From Camarhynchus parvulus (lineage: Eukaryota; Chordata; Aves; Passeriformes; Thraupidae): DNA of 64,000 bases. The DNA lies in the NCBI RefSeq assembly GCF_901933205.1, contig NC_044573.1, forward strand, positions 61,929,993-61,993,992. Direction: 5' to 3'. Of this stretch, positions 26,401-38,022 are shown piece by piece. The position numbers and the translations under genes were made by a program. The notes beneath the pieces are model-generated. The model was not told where the DNA came from, searched no databases, and worked only from the letters and a program-made list of their open reading frames with translations. The stretch's first letter is position 1. Every line of letters begins with the position of its first letter.

Positions 26401-29400
26401 GGTAGACTGGCTTTGCAACACAGTCTGCCTGCTTCTCATCTAGCCAGAACTTGAGTAAGACACAGGCAGATATGACAGATCAGGTCTGCTGATCTAAAAA
26501 ATTTATGCAAACATTTGACTTCTCCTTTGAATGACAAAGAGTACAGGCAACAACTTCACAAATATAGGGAACTGCTCCTTAACAGAGTGGTAAGTTGTAA
26601 TAATTCCCTTTTTTTCTGAATTTATTATCTGAGACATATAAGGAATGTATTTTATTCTGTTTGACTTTTTTATAATACAGTTGCATTACAGTTTGAAAAA
26701 CTTTGACCTAACTAGACCAAAACTGTTTTATTTAAATTATGCACGATGATATGGTCTCTTAAGTTCTTGAAACTTAAATTTGGAGGGAAAAATGCCCACT
26801 AATTTGTCCAAAGGTCAAATAGTTTATTTGTCTGTAGTTCAGGGAGAATGAACTCATATTAAGTAGGGAAAACACATTTTACCTTTGTCATGATGCATAA
26901 ACTGGAAGGTATATATTTCAAATTTTGATAATTCTATTAGCAGATTCCTGTTGATCTTGATCTCTCTCTTGGGCTGTAACGTTGTTACAGACTAACACTG
27001 TGTGTGTGTTGTGTATTCATGCAATGTCCAGTCCAAAACATGGTAAAGAATCTCTGTGCTGTCTTTAATGGGATATAAACCAGGCTCTTACTTTGTCTAA
27101 TGGAAAGTAAATTCCTTATTTATAATACGCCTGTAACTATCTAAGTGGAAATAATTATTCTTAGCTGCAGCGTGTGTTATTATTCTGTTTCTCTTAACTA
27201 AAACAAGTACTTCTGGCATTGTTTTTATTTCCTGCATAACATATTTTCTTACAGAATGTGTACACTCACAAAGGTATTTGCTGTCTGAATGGCAAATACC
27301 TGTTACCCAGATGGAAAATGGACGTTATAAACAAAAAGTACATTTTGCTTTTAGATTTATCAATTTATGGTTCAATAAAATGCAGGATTTCATTTCTGAA
27401 CCTGTATCAGAATCTAATTTACAAAAATGTGCCATATATAATTAATACCCTTGTGGCTTTAGAATAGCAGACAAGTAAAAAAAAAATTGAAGTGAAAAAC
27501 AGCAAGATATCTATGAAGTCTGTTTTCCAAGTTTAATTTAGAATGACAGAAAAGACATTGCAAATGAAGATAAAACACTTACTTAGGACTGAATTTTCTG
27601 CCATTGTGAACAATAAGTACTTTTTTACCCAATAGGTAGTCCTGTTAGCTAATGACATCAGAACAACTATTTGAAATGGACCAAGAGTTGAGTTAGCCCA
27701 ACACCCTCTCACCATCAGTGGCCAAAACAAAAAGTCCTTGTTTGCACTTCCAGTGCAAGACACTACATGAAGTGTGTGAGATTCCCAGGGGTGCACAACA
27801 CAGCCCTTAATTTCTCACCCTTTAGGCTAAATTACATATATCATTACACAGTTTGCAGAATCTGACCTGGACTATCATCTTGCCATTTTCACTAGGTAGA
27901 ATAAATATCAAAGGTACCCATGTTATAGATAATTGTGATACTGTAAAAATGAATCTAAGGGTCTTGGGATTTCATTTTTTAACTTTCTGCTTAGTCTGTA
28001 CATCATTTGACATTTGAGTTGCGTTTTTAAATGAGATAATGACACACAAGAAGGATAACATTAATATTGAATTGACTGAAACCACAGTTAGCAAAACATT
28101 AAGGTTTACTTTTATGGCCCAAACACCATTTCAAAATTTCACCTTGGTTTTTTTTATAGAAAACCTATAGATATTTTTTAGAACTACCAACACTCTAGAG
28201 ACTTTTAACTTTAGAATATCTTCATTATTTCATTAAAATATCTGGTAGAAATATCTCTGAGTGTTATGCCAGAAATAAGGAAGCTAGACTTTTCGGCAAA
28301 GCACAGATAGCAGTAATCTCAGTCTTCAATCTGTCTTGATGCCCACATTATACAAGTTTGTCTAGTTAATGATTCCACAGAAAAGATGGAAAAGGACAAC
28401 AGAGATACTTTCACAAACTTCAAGGACCAGACTTTAGCAGAGTTCCTATTGTTTTAAACATTCTCTGTGGCTGATATTTACCAGCATAAAAGGGGAACTA
28501 ACTGTATTGGCTTCACTGGGAAAGTTAAGGAGTAATGGTTTTGTTTTGATTTTAGCCAGGTCTTAGATAAGGATGTTATTACAAAAGTTTGCTTGTAAAA
28601 TTTGCTAAGCAATGTCAGTAGAAAGTATTTAACACTGTTCATATGTGCCCTAGCTCTAATTATTTTGGGTGATTACTGAAAGAGTTATATGACACAATAT
28701 TCTGTATTTGTTATGTAAGTCATTATGCTAGCTACTGGTATAATGTTCTGATTTGGTTTAAATATTTGCTTTTAAAATTCCTTTTTGAAAATTTAAATTC
28801 ATATTTCCAGAACATATCTTGCTATGTCTTTTGACACAATAAAAATTTAATTTCCTCTACAAATTTCTGACATATTTCACAGAAACTCAATTGCAATAGA
28901 ATTCGCTCAGCTTATGATGCTTAGGGAACTACATTTTGGTTGGTTTTGCGGTGTTAAATGAGCCTAAATTTACAAAAAGTTTTACTTACACACATAAAAA
29001 TAACAAATGTGGCTTTGTCCAGGGACATTTTTTTTCTTTTGAACTCCTATTTCTGATTCCTCAATTCGGAGCAAGCATATACACTTACTTTGTATCTTTA
29101 CTCTTTATTACCCACAAAAACGATCTGGGTTTTTTTCACTTTGTTCTGTATACCATCTCCAGTTGCTGTCTCCTTAAATGCCCAACAATTTGGATTAGAG
29201 GCTGGATATAAAATGGGAGTGGATTTTATACTGCAGGGAAAACAAGTGAAACAGAAACCCACATGCACAGCAGTTTTTGTCCCAAGTGGGAGCTGGGGAG
29301 CTCAGGAGCTCAGTGAATCACAGCCTGGGAGCTCACAGCAGCAGTTTTATTGCTTGTGCTGCTGGGGCTGCAAAGGCAGCTCATCCCCTGCCCTGCTGCG

Positions 29401-30304
29401 TCTCTGTGGGATTACTCTCTCTCACACACAGAAGACATGCAGGTGGTAGAGTCTTTTTTCTCTGAAAACAACAGCTGCATAGCAAAAGTCAAGAAGAAAA
29501 ATCCAGCTGGAGGGCTGGGTCTTGACATTTTGCTTCCTTCTGCAGAACCAATTATGGCATTGGGTACAGCTGCCAAGCTCTCATTTCTTTACCTGAGAAA
29601 TGTTGTCTTAACATCCATGGAAAGTATTTATTTGGCTTTCAGTTTTATCTCATCTGGGAATTTTTTTTTTCTGGAAAAATGCAGAAAATTAAATGGCACA
29701 AAGTTTAGAAGTCACAGCACTGAAATCCTTTTGTTTAGAAGTGGCTTAATGAAGTTAATGAACATTTTCAAATATCTTTCGGCTTCTTGGGGTATCACTG
29801 AATCCATCTGGAATTCATTGCCCTCATCAAGCAGGTGCAATTGTCAGGGACTGTCATCTCTAGACTGCCCTAGGTGTTGTTTTCTCACTCGGGCTAAAAT
29901 TCATTTTCAGTCTTTGTCTGGTAGAGACCTTATAGTCTGAATTTGCCCTGTCTCTTAGTGGGCACTAAGGTAAGCACCTGGCTTAGCCAGGTAGTTTCCC
30001 TAGGTTTGGTGTATGGTCAGCATTTAGTGAGGGTGACTCAGCCCTCAGAAGAGGTGCAGAGCCTTCCAGGGATGTTTGTACCAAATTTTGTCTAAATGAG
30101 GAATTCAGGGTGCCTGTGTTCCTCAGCTAAGTGTCCCAATTTTGCATCTGGGGTGGACAGTGTAGGTGAGACAATGTAACTGCTACACACTTCAACAAAG
30201 ATTTCACTGAAATTTTATATGTCTAAAATGTCACTAAGAAATGAACTAAATTCTGCATCACAGCTACAAAATTATTAAAATATGCCTTTTTTGTTTACTT
30301 CTAG

Positions 30305-30331
30305 CTACCTCAGAGAACCGGCATGAACACA
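30305..30331 (+). CDS. TRDN: triadin luminal mini-exon (27 nt)
   Basis: The acceptor is TTTACTTCTAG and the donor CACA|GTAAGT, a near-consensus 5' site. In phase 1 it encodes ATSENRHEH and leaves an A, which with the AG of the next exon makes Lys. Length is 27 nt. It opens the dense cluster of mini-exons between 30.3 and 45.2 kb. The His/Glu/Arg content is charged, though less Lys-rich than its neighbours. Its ending in A, not G, is shared with the exons at 34333, 36526 and 38899. Confidence 0.82.
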
Positions 30332-30884
30332 GTAAGTACCAAGGCAATATAGAATATTGTTATTTTAATTTTCAGAAGGAAGATATTTCCTTGTTTTTAC
30401 AAAGTTTTTGCAACTTAAGGTGGAATTCATCAACACAAACTTAAACAACATTTTGGCTTATGACACTGGTTTTCAATGACTCGCTCTGCTAATGCAGGAC
30501 CAGGTGTGTTTCACAGGTTCCAGTTTGCATGGAAACCCTTTTCCAATTCAGCTGAGACCCACCTATGCCTTTTGTCTCCATGGCAGCACTGGGAAACAAT
30601 CAAGGGGGCCACAGATGGAGAAGGGTCTCTGCAATTCTCTGGCCAGGCCTCTGGTCCAAGTTTTAGAGATTTATTTCCTGTTATGCTGCAATGCTTGCCT
30701 GCTGCACAGCTTAGACTTCGGAGCTACAATCCGAGTTAAATATACTTTTAACATGCCTCTGAAATACTTTCTGTCTCATAATGTTGGGATCTGGATAGCA
30801 CACTGGTTTTAAATAGCACAAAATTGCATACACGTTTATTATAATACAGAATAATATCCTTTATTCTTGGTGCCTCACAGTATA

Positions 30885-30950
30885 TTTATGGGATCTCCAT
30901 ACTAGCTAACATGAAGAAAATTAGCTCTAGTCCAGCCAAATCCAGGACAA
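30885..30950. mobile_element. possible LTR fragment
   Basis: The words CCATACTAGCTAACATGAAG, AAAATTAGCTCTAGTCCAGCC and AAATCCAGGACA resemble the 3' end of the avian ERV LTR class also suspected at 57208-57693. Only some 65 bp are recognisable, so this is a weak call. Confidence 0.4.
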
Positions 30951-31157
30951 AGAGAAACATGGAAAGCTTTTTTTCTCTTTTCCTTTATACAAAATACTGA
31001 ATATTTATTTGTCATTCTTTACAAGAAAATCCCACTTCTGTTGTAATAAAAACTGTCATTGTTTCTATATTAAAGATAAAGGAGAAATTTTCTATACAGA
31101 AGATCAGTGATAGCAATCACAATTAATACTAGAGGTAATTCATAACTTTAGAAATTC

Positions 31158-31194
31158 TATTTTCTGTGGATTTTCTAAAAATCCACAGAAAATA
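31158..31194. repeat. perfect 17-bp hairpin with 3-nt loop
   Basis: The left arm TATTTTCTGTGGATTTT (31158-31174) and its exact reverse complement (31178-31194) flank the trinucleotide CTA. The arms are mixed sequence with a GTGG/CCAC core, so this is not just a T/A run. It lies about 230 bp upstream of the 48-nt exon at 31422. It could be a recent palindromic insertion, or an RNA structure in the nascent transcript. The stem is short for a typical microRNA precursor. Confidence 0.9.
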
Positions 31195-31421
31195 ATTAAA
31201 CCACATTTAAAAAGTTTAAAAAGACTTTTCATTATATTAATTTTATAGGGAAAAATAGTTAAACATAATTTCTTGAGAAATATAGTTATCAAAAAATTCT
31301 TCTTAAGTCTAATGGGACTATGCAATGCAAAGTCATCTTTTAAAACTGTAATGGGAATCTTTTATTTTTAAAATCTGCTAAAAATTAAGAAGCCTTCTAA
31401 TATAGGGGTTCTTATTTTCAG

Positions 31422-31469
31422 AGCATGAACATGTTAAACGTGAAAAAGCTGTCTCTCAGACTAAGCCAG
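31422..31469 (+). CDS. TRDN: triadin luminal mini-exon (48 nt), KHE type
   Basis: The acceptor is TTATTTTCAG and the donor AGCCAG|GTAGGT. With the A carried over from the 30305 exon it encodes KHEHVKREKAVSQTKP. Length is 48 nt, phase-1 symmetric. It is a paralogue of the exon at 37975: the same length, the same AGCATGAA start, a shared TGAAAAAG core and similar ends. By hand count 34 of 48 bases and 9 of the 15 full residues match. In the protein this would be a repeated charged module of the luminal tail. Confidence 0.88.
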
Positions 31470-34332
31470 GTAGGTTTGGTGAAGGAACCTGCACTTACAT
31501 CCTGCTCCACTTAATAAGGACATGTGTGTGTGGTCTGCAAAACTTGGACACTTCCTTGAGCTAGGCACAGGTGTTTTGCTTTGTGCCATTGGGTTTTTTC
31601 AGTGTCTTGGAGAGGAACAAATATGAGGGTGACTTTTAACTAAAAGGATTCGTCTGTCACAGTTTTTGACTGTTCTTGTGACTTTTCTCACTGGTGTAGC
31701 AAAAAGCATTAGCAAAACCCATTTCCCAGAGTGTGAGGAAGGAGTGCTTTAATGCCCTGCACTATGTCAAAGAGGTGCACTGGGAATTAACCAGTCTCAA
31801 CCCTTTCAGTGAATTAGTTATCACATTAAGTGAGTGTGGGCCCCCCAAAAAGGAGAAGCTACAATCTCATTGAGTACACTCTGCAGTAGAGTCAGCCTCC
31901 AGCTCCTGAATCTCAAAAGTAACAGGAGCTGAACTAAGAATAGCAATACCAATCCTGGGCTGACTGTGCACTTGGGTAAACTGTAAGTAATACCTGTCTG
32001 CAGTGAGCAGGACAAAGGGTCCCCCTTTCAAACCAGGGCTCTGTTGTAATCATGCTTTTGAGGAGGAAGGCCCTTAAAGGATCCACAGCTGGGTCTGGTG
32101 TGAATTAACAAGATTAAGAGCGTAACCTCACAGAAAACTCAGCTACTGGTGCTTAGCTTACATCACTCCTGAGTTGTTTTCCAGTCCCACTCCAGAAGCA
32201 GTGGGGACTAGAAAGCAAGTATTCACATCCCATTGACCTTTGCTGGAAGTGCTGCTGTTTGAATTTCACATTGAAATGAAGTGCTCATGAATAAGTGATC
32301 AAATAAAAGATTTAAACCTTGCGTGTTCAATGATCAGCAAGCAGGCTTTATTTCATTAATCTTTTCCCTATTTTTTAAGAAATTAACCTCTCCTATTTAG
32401 TATTTAGTACTTTTCTCATTCATTTTTCTAATGTAAAATATTCTACCTTGTAAGTTAAATATTTTCAGAGACATTTTCAGGTTTCTGGAAGCCTTGAGGA
32501 TCTGATTTAGTGAAGATGTATTGGTTTTGAGTCAATAGGGAAAAAATATTTCTCTTCTTCTTTCAAAGACACATAGACCAAGCTTTTTATTTAACTCATT
32601 GATCACTTTTTGTGTATTAACAGCTAGTAGAACGCTTCAGGCATTAGGTGAATTCAGCCAAGGCAGGAACAAGGAATCCAAGCTTGGTGGCCACAGTGGT
32701 GCCCAGAAAGTGGGTTGCCTGGATGGATGACATGACCTCTTACCTTTCCTGCTAAATGAAATCAGTCCTGCTGCACAATTAGCCCAATCTCATCCACATA
32801 GCTGCAGGAAAATAAATTTCCTTGGTAGGGCATTCTTAAACATCAGAGCACTGTGTCACAAACCTGTGTATTGGACTGATTAGGATTTTACTCTCACATA
32901 CTACAGTACACTCCAGACACAAAGCCCTTGGTATTTAGGTGCTTGAAGGGAAAAAAAATAGGAAAATGCTTGCTAAATTTCCTTTAGCATAAAATCTCTA
33001 TTCTCAGATGATAAATGGTTGCTTTGGAGAACAGTGGCTGTTTTGAGTTTCACTTGATGACTGGAAGTATTAATCTGCAGGCGCTGGTGGTAATAGTGCT
33101 TCTGCCTGCTGTGTGCCAAGGAGTGCTCTTGAGTTAACAGCTTGAATTATAAAAGCTTCATTCTGAACAAAACAGTGGCCTCCTTTTTCACCTTGATTCA
33201 GTGCAGCTTCAAACCATTTTTCTTATGCCTCCTGCCATCAGACTTAGAAGTATCACATGACTGAAATACTGTAGAATTTCAGAAAATATATTGATCCCAT
33301 GGGGAAAAGTTTAAATTAGAGTGTTTTGTGTATATCAGTGAAGGCAAGTAAAGCAAGGGAATCCATTCCTGATATAATTCTGCTGAAACTGCCTGCAATA
33401 TTTTCCATTTAAATTAGGTACATCAGGGAAAAAATTAATATTAATGCTTGTAGTGCTGCAAAACTGGAGCCCTGCAGAGCAAATAAATTCTCTTCAATGA
33501 AAGATTTCAGAACTTTAAACTTTGAGCTTACTCAAAATCAGTATTTTTTAATATTCATAACATTTATTTTTTTATTCTTTATAGCTTTATGAAGTCCTCA
33601 AAATTGTTTAATTTTTTATTTGGAAGACTCCCCATGATATGGTAAAAAAAGAATGTAGGAAAAATTAGAAATATTATTTCTGTTCGTGGCAAAATAATAT
33701 GTATTATCCTCATCATATGTTTTTCTCTGCTTTTCCTCATACTGAATGTGGTGAACAGATTGATTTTATGAAGCTTCCTGATGTCTTGAAGTGTATTCCC
33801 TTATAAGATAGTTCTCCTTAAGTCTGGATATTCTGCTCCTTCAGTTTCCCTTCTGGCTACAACCAGTGGCTGGAAACTCATAGAAAAAGCCAAGCAGCCA
33901 CAAGAATTACTGTGTTTCTTCCCAGATGAATGCAAATCCACAGGCCTGTCCACTTTTCAAAATAAATTCATTCTGAGAAGAAACACTGCCCCTACTTTCA
34001 AATCAATCAGATGTGCCATCCACTCACAAACTTATTTCTTTACTTAATTCCTCGCAGAGTTGTTATCCCAGAGTTACCAAGCAAATACTGCTGTACATTC
34101 TCAACAGAATTAGGAAAGGAAAAATATCTTATTTCATGTTCAAAAGTGTCAGGATAATATCCAAAGGAAGAGAACCCTTTTTATTTTTACTTGTCATTAA
34201 TCCAGGGCATGTTACAGGGCCTTTGTTTAAAGGCAGCATACCAGGTTTTCTTCTGTAGTGTTACGAAGAAAGTTTAATGTCCCAATCTAAATTAGTGAAA
34301 TTCACTATTATATGTTAAATCTCCTCTAACAG
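31470..34332 (+). other. TRDN: TRDN intron
   Basis: About 2.9 kb without a confident exon. A weak 24-nt phase-1 exon candidate lies at 32624-32647. The rest appears to be unique AT-rich sequence. It ends in CTCCTCTAACAG, immediately followed by a second CAG. Confidence 0.6.
32624..32647 (+). CDS. possible TRDN mini-exon (weak)
   Basis: A 24-nt segment between TTTTTGTGTATTAACAG and TTAG|GTGAAT is phase-1 symmetric and open, encoding (A/T)SRTLQAL. Phase and size fit the ladder, but the donor is mediocre and the peptide is not charged. Chance is a good explanation. Confidence 0.18.
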   Translation, partial: LVERFRH

Positions 34333-34356
34333 CAGAAAAAAAGACACTTTCTCTCA
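34333..34356 (+). CDS. TRDN: triadin luminal mini-exon (24 or 21 nt) with tandem acceptor
   Basis: The acceptor region reads CCTCTAACAGCAG, a NAGNAG pair, and the donor is CTCA|GTAAGT, matching the consensus. From the first AG the 24 nt encode AEKKTLSL in phase 1; from the second AG (34336) the 21 nt encode EKKTLSL. Both keep frame. The trailing A plus AG of the next exon gives Lys. Position, phase, Lys content and the strong donor support a real exon. It sits after a 48-nt exon just as the 21-nt exon at 38899 follows the paralogous 48-nt exon. It is too short for ordinary ORF finding and would be easy to miss in annotation. Confidence 0.6.
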
Positions 34357-35759
34357 GTAAGTTGCATCTTCAAGCTGCTGGTTGTGCTATAAAATATTTC
34401 TAGCTCCACAGACGTACACAACATAGAGATGAGATTTTTAATACATGGCTTTCATAAGAAACTGACAGTAACAATAGCTGAGTAAGGGTGATAAAAGTGT
34501 CCTAAACTTAATACAAATTAAGAGAAATTAAATTGACACATTAAAAAAAAAACAAAAAGCATAGCATTGCAGAGCTATGTTCAATTTCCAAATAATAGAA
34601 AATATTAGTAACCGGACAGCTTTATCCCTCCCTGCATTTGACCCCATCAGTACTGATTTTCTCCCAGAAATAGACCAAAGAAGCAAGAGAAGGAGACCAA
34701 GAAAGGGGCCAGAGGCAGTGGCTGCAAACTGCTTTCAACAAGAGGAATGGCAAATACAGTCTGACTATGTCTTAAGCATATTTAAGAAGAATTTAGGAAT
34801 GTATGTGATTGTTGAAAGGTAGAGTTTAGGATGGGAGCTTGAATTCAGTTATGGAAAAAGACATAAAATGGAGTTGAGCTGTAAAAGGATGAGGTAGGGT
34901 GAATTTAAAATCAACCAAACTGGGCAGAACAGAAATCTGAACATAAACATCCCGGTTTCCACCTGACTGGGACATTGGGAAGGTAAAACAAACCCCACTT
35001 GACTAGAAAGTGTAATCCCACCAATTTACTTGGAGAAGAGGAAGTTCAGGTCTGGTGGCTGATGTTGACATGGATCTACATCATCTGAGAATTGTGCTGA
35101 GCAAATCCACAGGCAGCTCAAGAGCATGTGGGCTTGGGCAGCTTTTCCCAGGAGATTAGCAGAATTTCAAGGCTGCTCCTGTGGCAGATGTCCAGCCAGG
35201 TCTAGGTAGTCTTGTCCAGTAGCGGGTGGTATGGACTGGCATTTCAGACTGTCCCATGTGACCTGTTACATGCTGGGGTGTCTCCATATCTTTTTCATCT
35301 TCAGAGTGTAGACATATGTGAATACCTCCACCCATGTTTGTAATTAGTCTTTAAAGTTCTAGAAGGTATTTGGAAGTTCTTAGTGTTGTTTAATACCAAG
35401 CTGTTGGACTTAGACACTCAGGAGTGTGCTGTTGGCAAAGGTGTAATGGATGCAGGAATAGGATGGCTTCCACCTGAGTGCCTGCCTGAAAGATGCTGAA
35501 GGGTATGCAGCTGTTTTCTGGCAGCTGAGACATTAGGCCCAGTAATTTACTTTTTCCATGAACATGATCTCACCATGCAGTCAGAACTCATAATGCCTGC
35601 GTGCTGTTTTACAGTGCTATAATGGGATAGTGATGGTGAAGACATCCATTTATTTTGTCATTGTGAACCATATGCATAATATTACCTATAGAAATATATT
35701 TCCAATTATATGAACCTATGCTAACACATTGTGATTTTAATGCTACTTTCATGATACAG
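34357..35759 (+). other. TRDN: TRDN intron
   Basis: About 1.4 kb between two mini-exons, with no recognisable repeat and no other exon with matching phase. The 81-codon frame at 34577-34822 is basic (SKRRRPRKGPEA) but has no splice context in the triadin phase. Confidence 0.65.
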
Positions 35760-35804
35760 AGGAGAAAATGAAACAACAAAAAACAACTCCCACTGAGAAG
35801 TCAG
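35760..35804 (+). CDS. TRDN: triadin luminal mini-exon (45 nt)
   Basis: The acceptor is CTTTCATGATACAG and the donor AAGTCAG|GTAAGA. In phase 1 it encodes EKMKQQKTTPTEKS, preceded by a Lys (after the 34333 exon) or Glu (if that exon is skipped). Length is 45 nt and phase is symmetric. The Lys-rich, Gln/Thr-containing peptide fits the triadin tail. The pyrimidine tract is modest, so inclusion may be variable. Confidence 0.82.
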
Positions 35805-36525
35805 GTAAGAATAAGTGATTCTCCCCTGATTGATGGAAGGGGAGGGGGGTACTAAACACTATTCAGCACTCATCTAGTGTAGTATATTTGCATTGCAATA
35901 TTTTTACAGTGTTTTGAAATATGTAACTGATCACAAAGCAAAACCAGCAGAGTGGAAATTGCAGCTTCTGTTCTATTAAGAATTGTCTTTCCAATGATGA
36001 AGACAGGTCAAGGCCTTTCAGCTCCTTAGCTACTTGTTCCAGCCTGTCATTAGCCAGAGCTGGGCTAATGAAGTGAGGTGTAGCTGTAAATCAGACCTTT
36101 GAAAGGATCCCAAATGTGAGGATATATTACCAGATGGATTAAGACTTTGGATCAGTCCTATGGAGAAAATGGTTTTGGGACTAAACTCTAAATCTTTGGG
36201 TCTTACCTGTGATTAAGAGAGTATAGTTTTTTAATGTAATGTTGACAGGAAAAAAAAGTCAAGTAACAATGAGTGTTCTAGAAGCTATGAAGTGTCAGAC
36301 AAGGAATTATAACATCCTCATCATCACTGGCAGTCAACACAAAGCTGTCTAAACTTTAGGGGTTTGAATGCTGTGCATCTCTGCACAAGTAGGGGAAGCT
36401 AAGAACAAGTGAGAACTGATTCCAATAAAATGCTTGAATGTTAAAAAGAAAGGGGAATAAAAGAGTTTATTTTTTCTTCTTTCAGTATCTAACTATTACA
36501 ATTTTATCTCTTTTGTCTTCTGTAG
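35805..36525 (+). other. TRDN: TRDN intron
   Basis: A 721-nt intron. No repeat or extra exon is seen. It ends with a very T-rich tract, CTCTTTTGTCTTCTGTAG. Confidence 0.7.
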
Positions 36526-36543
36526 CCCAGGCAAAGCCAGCAA
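36526..36543 (+). CDS. TRDN: triadin luminal mini-exon (18 nt)
   Basis: This 18-nt exon lies between the strong acceptor TTTTGTCTTCTGTAG and donor AGCAA|GTATGT. In phase 1 it encodes AQAKPA and leaves an A that makes Lys with the next exon. It resembles the 38899 exon in ending GCAA|GTATGT and in encoding a Lys-Pro-containing peptide. Exons this small usually need strong sites or intronic enhancers; the acceptor tract here is long and clean. Confidence 0.72.
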
Positions 36544-37974
36544 GTATGTTATTCTTACCTTAATCAGAAAAATTCCTGTCAAATTGATGGATGTATCTTT
36601 TTCTACTTTTACATAAGGAAGCATGCCCTTGGCAATTTCTAGTTTTGTTCAAAATTGTAGCGTCTTTATCACCATGTCTCTCATTCATTTCATTTAATAT
36701 ACTGTCTTGTCATTGCTATTTAAAAGCCCATTTGACATAACCAATTGCTTCAGTGCAGGAGTGAATTCATTCTACACTTCCCATATCAAAAGTCCCATCA
36801 ACAAAAATTCATATAGGAGTTAAAGTCTTTTAAAAATCACTATTAAAAATTTCCTGCCTTGAATGAATCCTCCTGCTAAGTTAAAGAAAAAAGTAGAAAT
36901 TAATATTAACTGTATCCTGAATTCTTCTCAGTCAAAAAGGACTCAAGAGAGCCAATAACTTACCAGACAGCCTGCTTATTGATTTTCTTTCACACCTTCA
37001 GATTGCAGATTCAACTACAATAATAATAATTTAAACTGTCAATTAATTGCCCAAAAAATTAAATTAACAAAAAAAGTCCAGATGTGGGAAATGAATCACT
37101 CTTCGCTGAACCAGTTTTTCATTCATGCTTCATAAAAGCATTTCCCATTTGAAATTCCATAAGATGTCTTCATCTCAGCATTTCTCAACTTGTCTGTCTA
37201 CCTGAAATCACAGCTACCAAGAGTTCAATTATTCATCTGAGTAGCAGAAAGGCTGAGGAATATTGCCCTTTTTTCAGAGGCCATTCACATTTTCAGCACT
37301 TTCCACTTTACAGCATGCTTTTGGGTCCTGATTTCTGTTTGTTAGACCTATTAAAAAAAAAAGCTACTTCAACTTTTCTATTTTCAGCAACATAACATAA
37401 ATTATATTTTTTTCAGTAATAATTATGAAGCAGAAGGATGGGAGGAAGGGTAGGAAAACATGCATGTGGAGATGAGATGTATTTTCCACACCTAAATATA
37501 ATTTATTCATATGTAATAGTATGTGTCCAAGACTTTGGGAATTCTGCTCAAGTGTATCTGAATCAAGAACAAAGGATGAGTGAATGGTTGCTGAGTTTAC
37601 TCTGCACTCTCCTTTCCAATAATAAAAATTGAAAATGGATAAAAATTGCATTTAAAAATTGCAGAAGACCCTACTAACTTATTTCTTCCTTAAGACACAT
37701 GCATGACTCGTAGTAGATTAGTAGTAGCTATATTTGTGAAGCTTGGTGCAGTACTAATGAACTTTGCTATTTTGTGGCAGATCCCTTAGTGGATAATCTT
37801 TTAATAACCATTCATTTGTGGGTTTCTTTTTCAAAATAACAGCATGAAACAAGAGAAAGGGAATGTTTAATCCTGAAAACCATACATGCAATCCTTCTTA
37901 CTAAAAAAAAAAAAGTGCAAAATGTAACTGAGAAACATTATGGCAATTTTGTTATGCTGTTGTTTTTTGTTTAG
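36544..37974 (+). other. TRDN: TRDN intron
   Basis: About 1.4 kb. It contains an exon-like start at 36932 (described in the findings) that has no donor, and short A/T runs. It ends TTTTTTGTTTAG. Confidence 0.65.
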
Positions 37975-38022
37975 AGCATGAAGCAGTCAGACATGAAAAA
38001 GATGTTCCCCTTACAAAACCAG
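37975..38022 (+). CDS. TRDN: triadin luminal mini-exon (48 nt), KHE type, second copy
   Basis: The acceptor is TGTTTTTTGTTTAG and the donor AACCAG|GTAAAC. With the A from the 36526 exon it encodes KHEAVRHEKDVPLTKP. It is phase-1 symmetric and 48 nt long, and is the paralogue of the 31422 exon. Both copies have intact splice sites and open frames, so both are probably used. The conserved positions are H-E-x-V, then E-K-x-V, then T-K-P. Confidence 0.88.

Larger units (their letters stand above)
17873..30304 (+). other. TRDN: TRDN long intron
   Basis: About 12.4 kb without a confident exon. It contains a perfect inverted repeat (18519-18563) and a possible alternative terminal exon at 23370-23407. 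A GC-richer patch around 29270-29420 overlaps a 196-codon frame at 29350-29940, which shows no known domain. The remainder is AT-rich and appears unique. The intron ends with a T-rich tract and CTTCTAG. Confidence 0.65.
30332..31421 (+). other. TRDN: TRDN intron
   Basis: An intron of 1,090 nt with a repeat fragment near 30885-30950 and the 37-nt hairpin at 31158-31194. An 87-codon frame and an overlapping 106-codon frame around 30476-30812 have no recognisable content. The intron ends TTATTTTCAG. Confidence 0.7.

Noticed and set aside
27255..27273. 19-nt segment between TTTCTTACAG and GTATTT
   Set aside because: It is not a multiple of three; the frame without splicing runs into uncharged sequence and a stop.
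29350..29940. 196-codon open frame, the longest in the window
   Set aside because: It lies in an intron, has no recognisable domain, is rich in Leu, Ser and Phe with low-complexity stretches, and shows no splice or promoter context. An embedded 18-nt phase-1 segment (29546-29563, EPIMAL) has splice-like ends but no triadin character.
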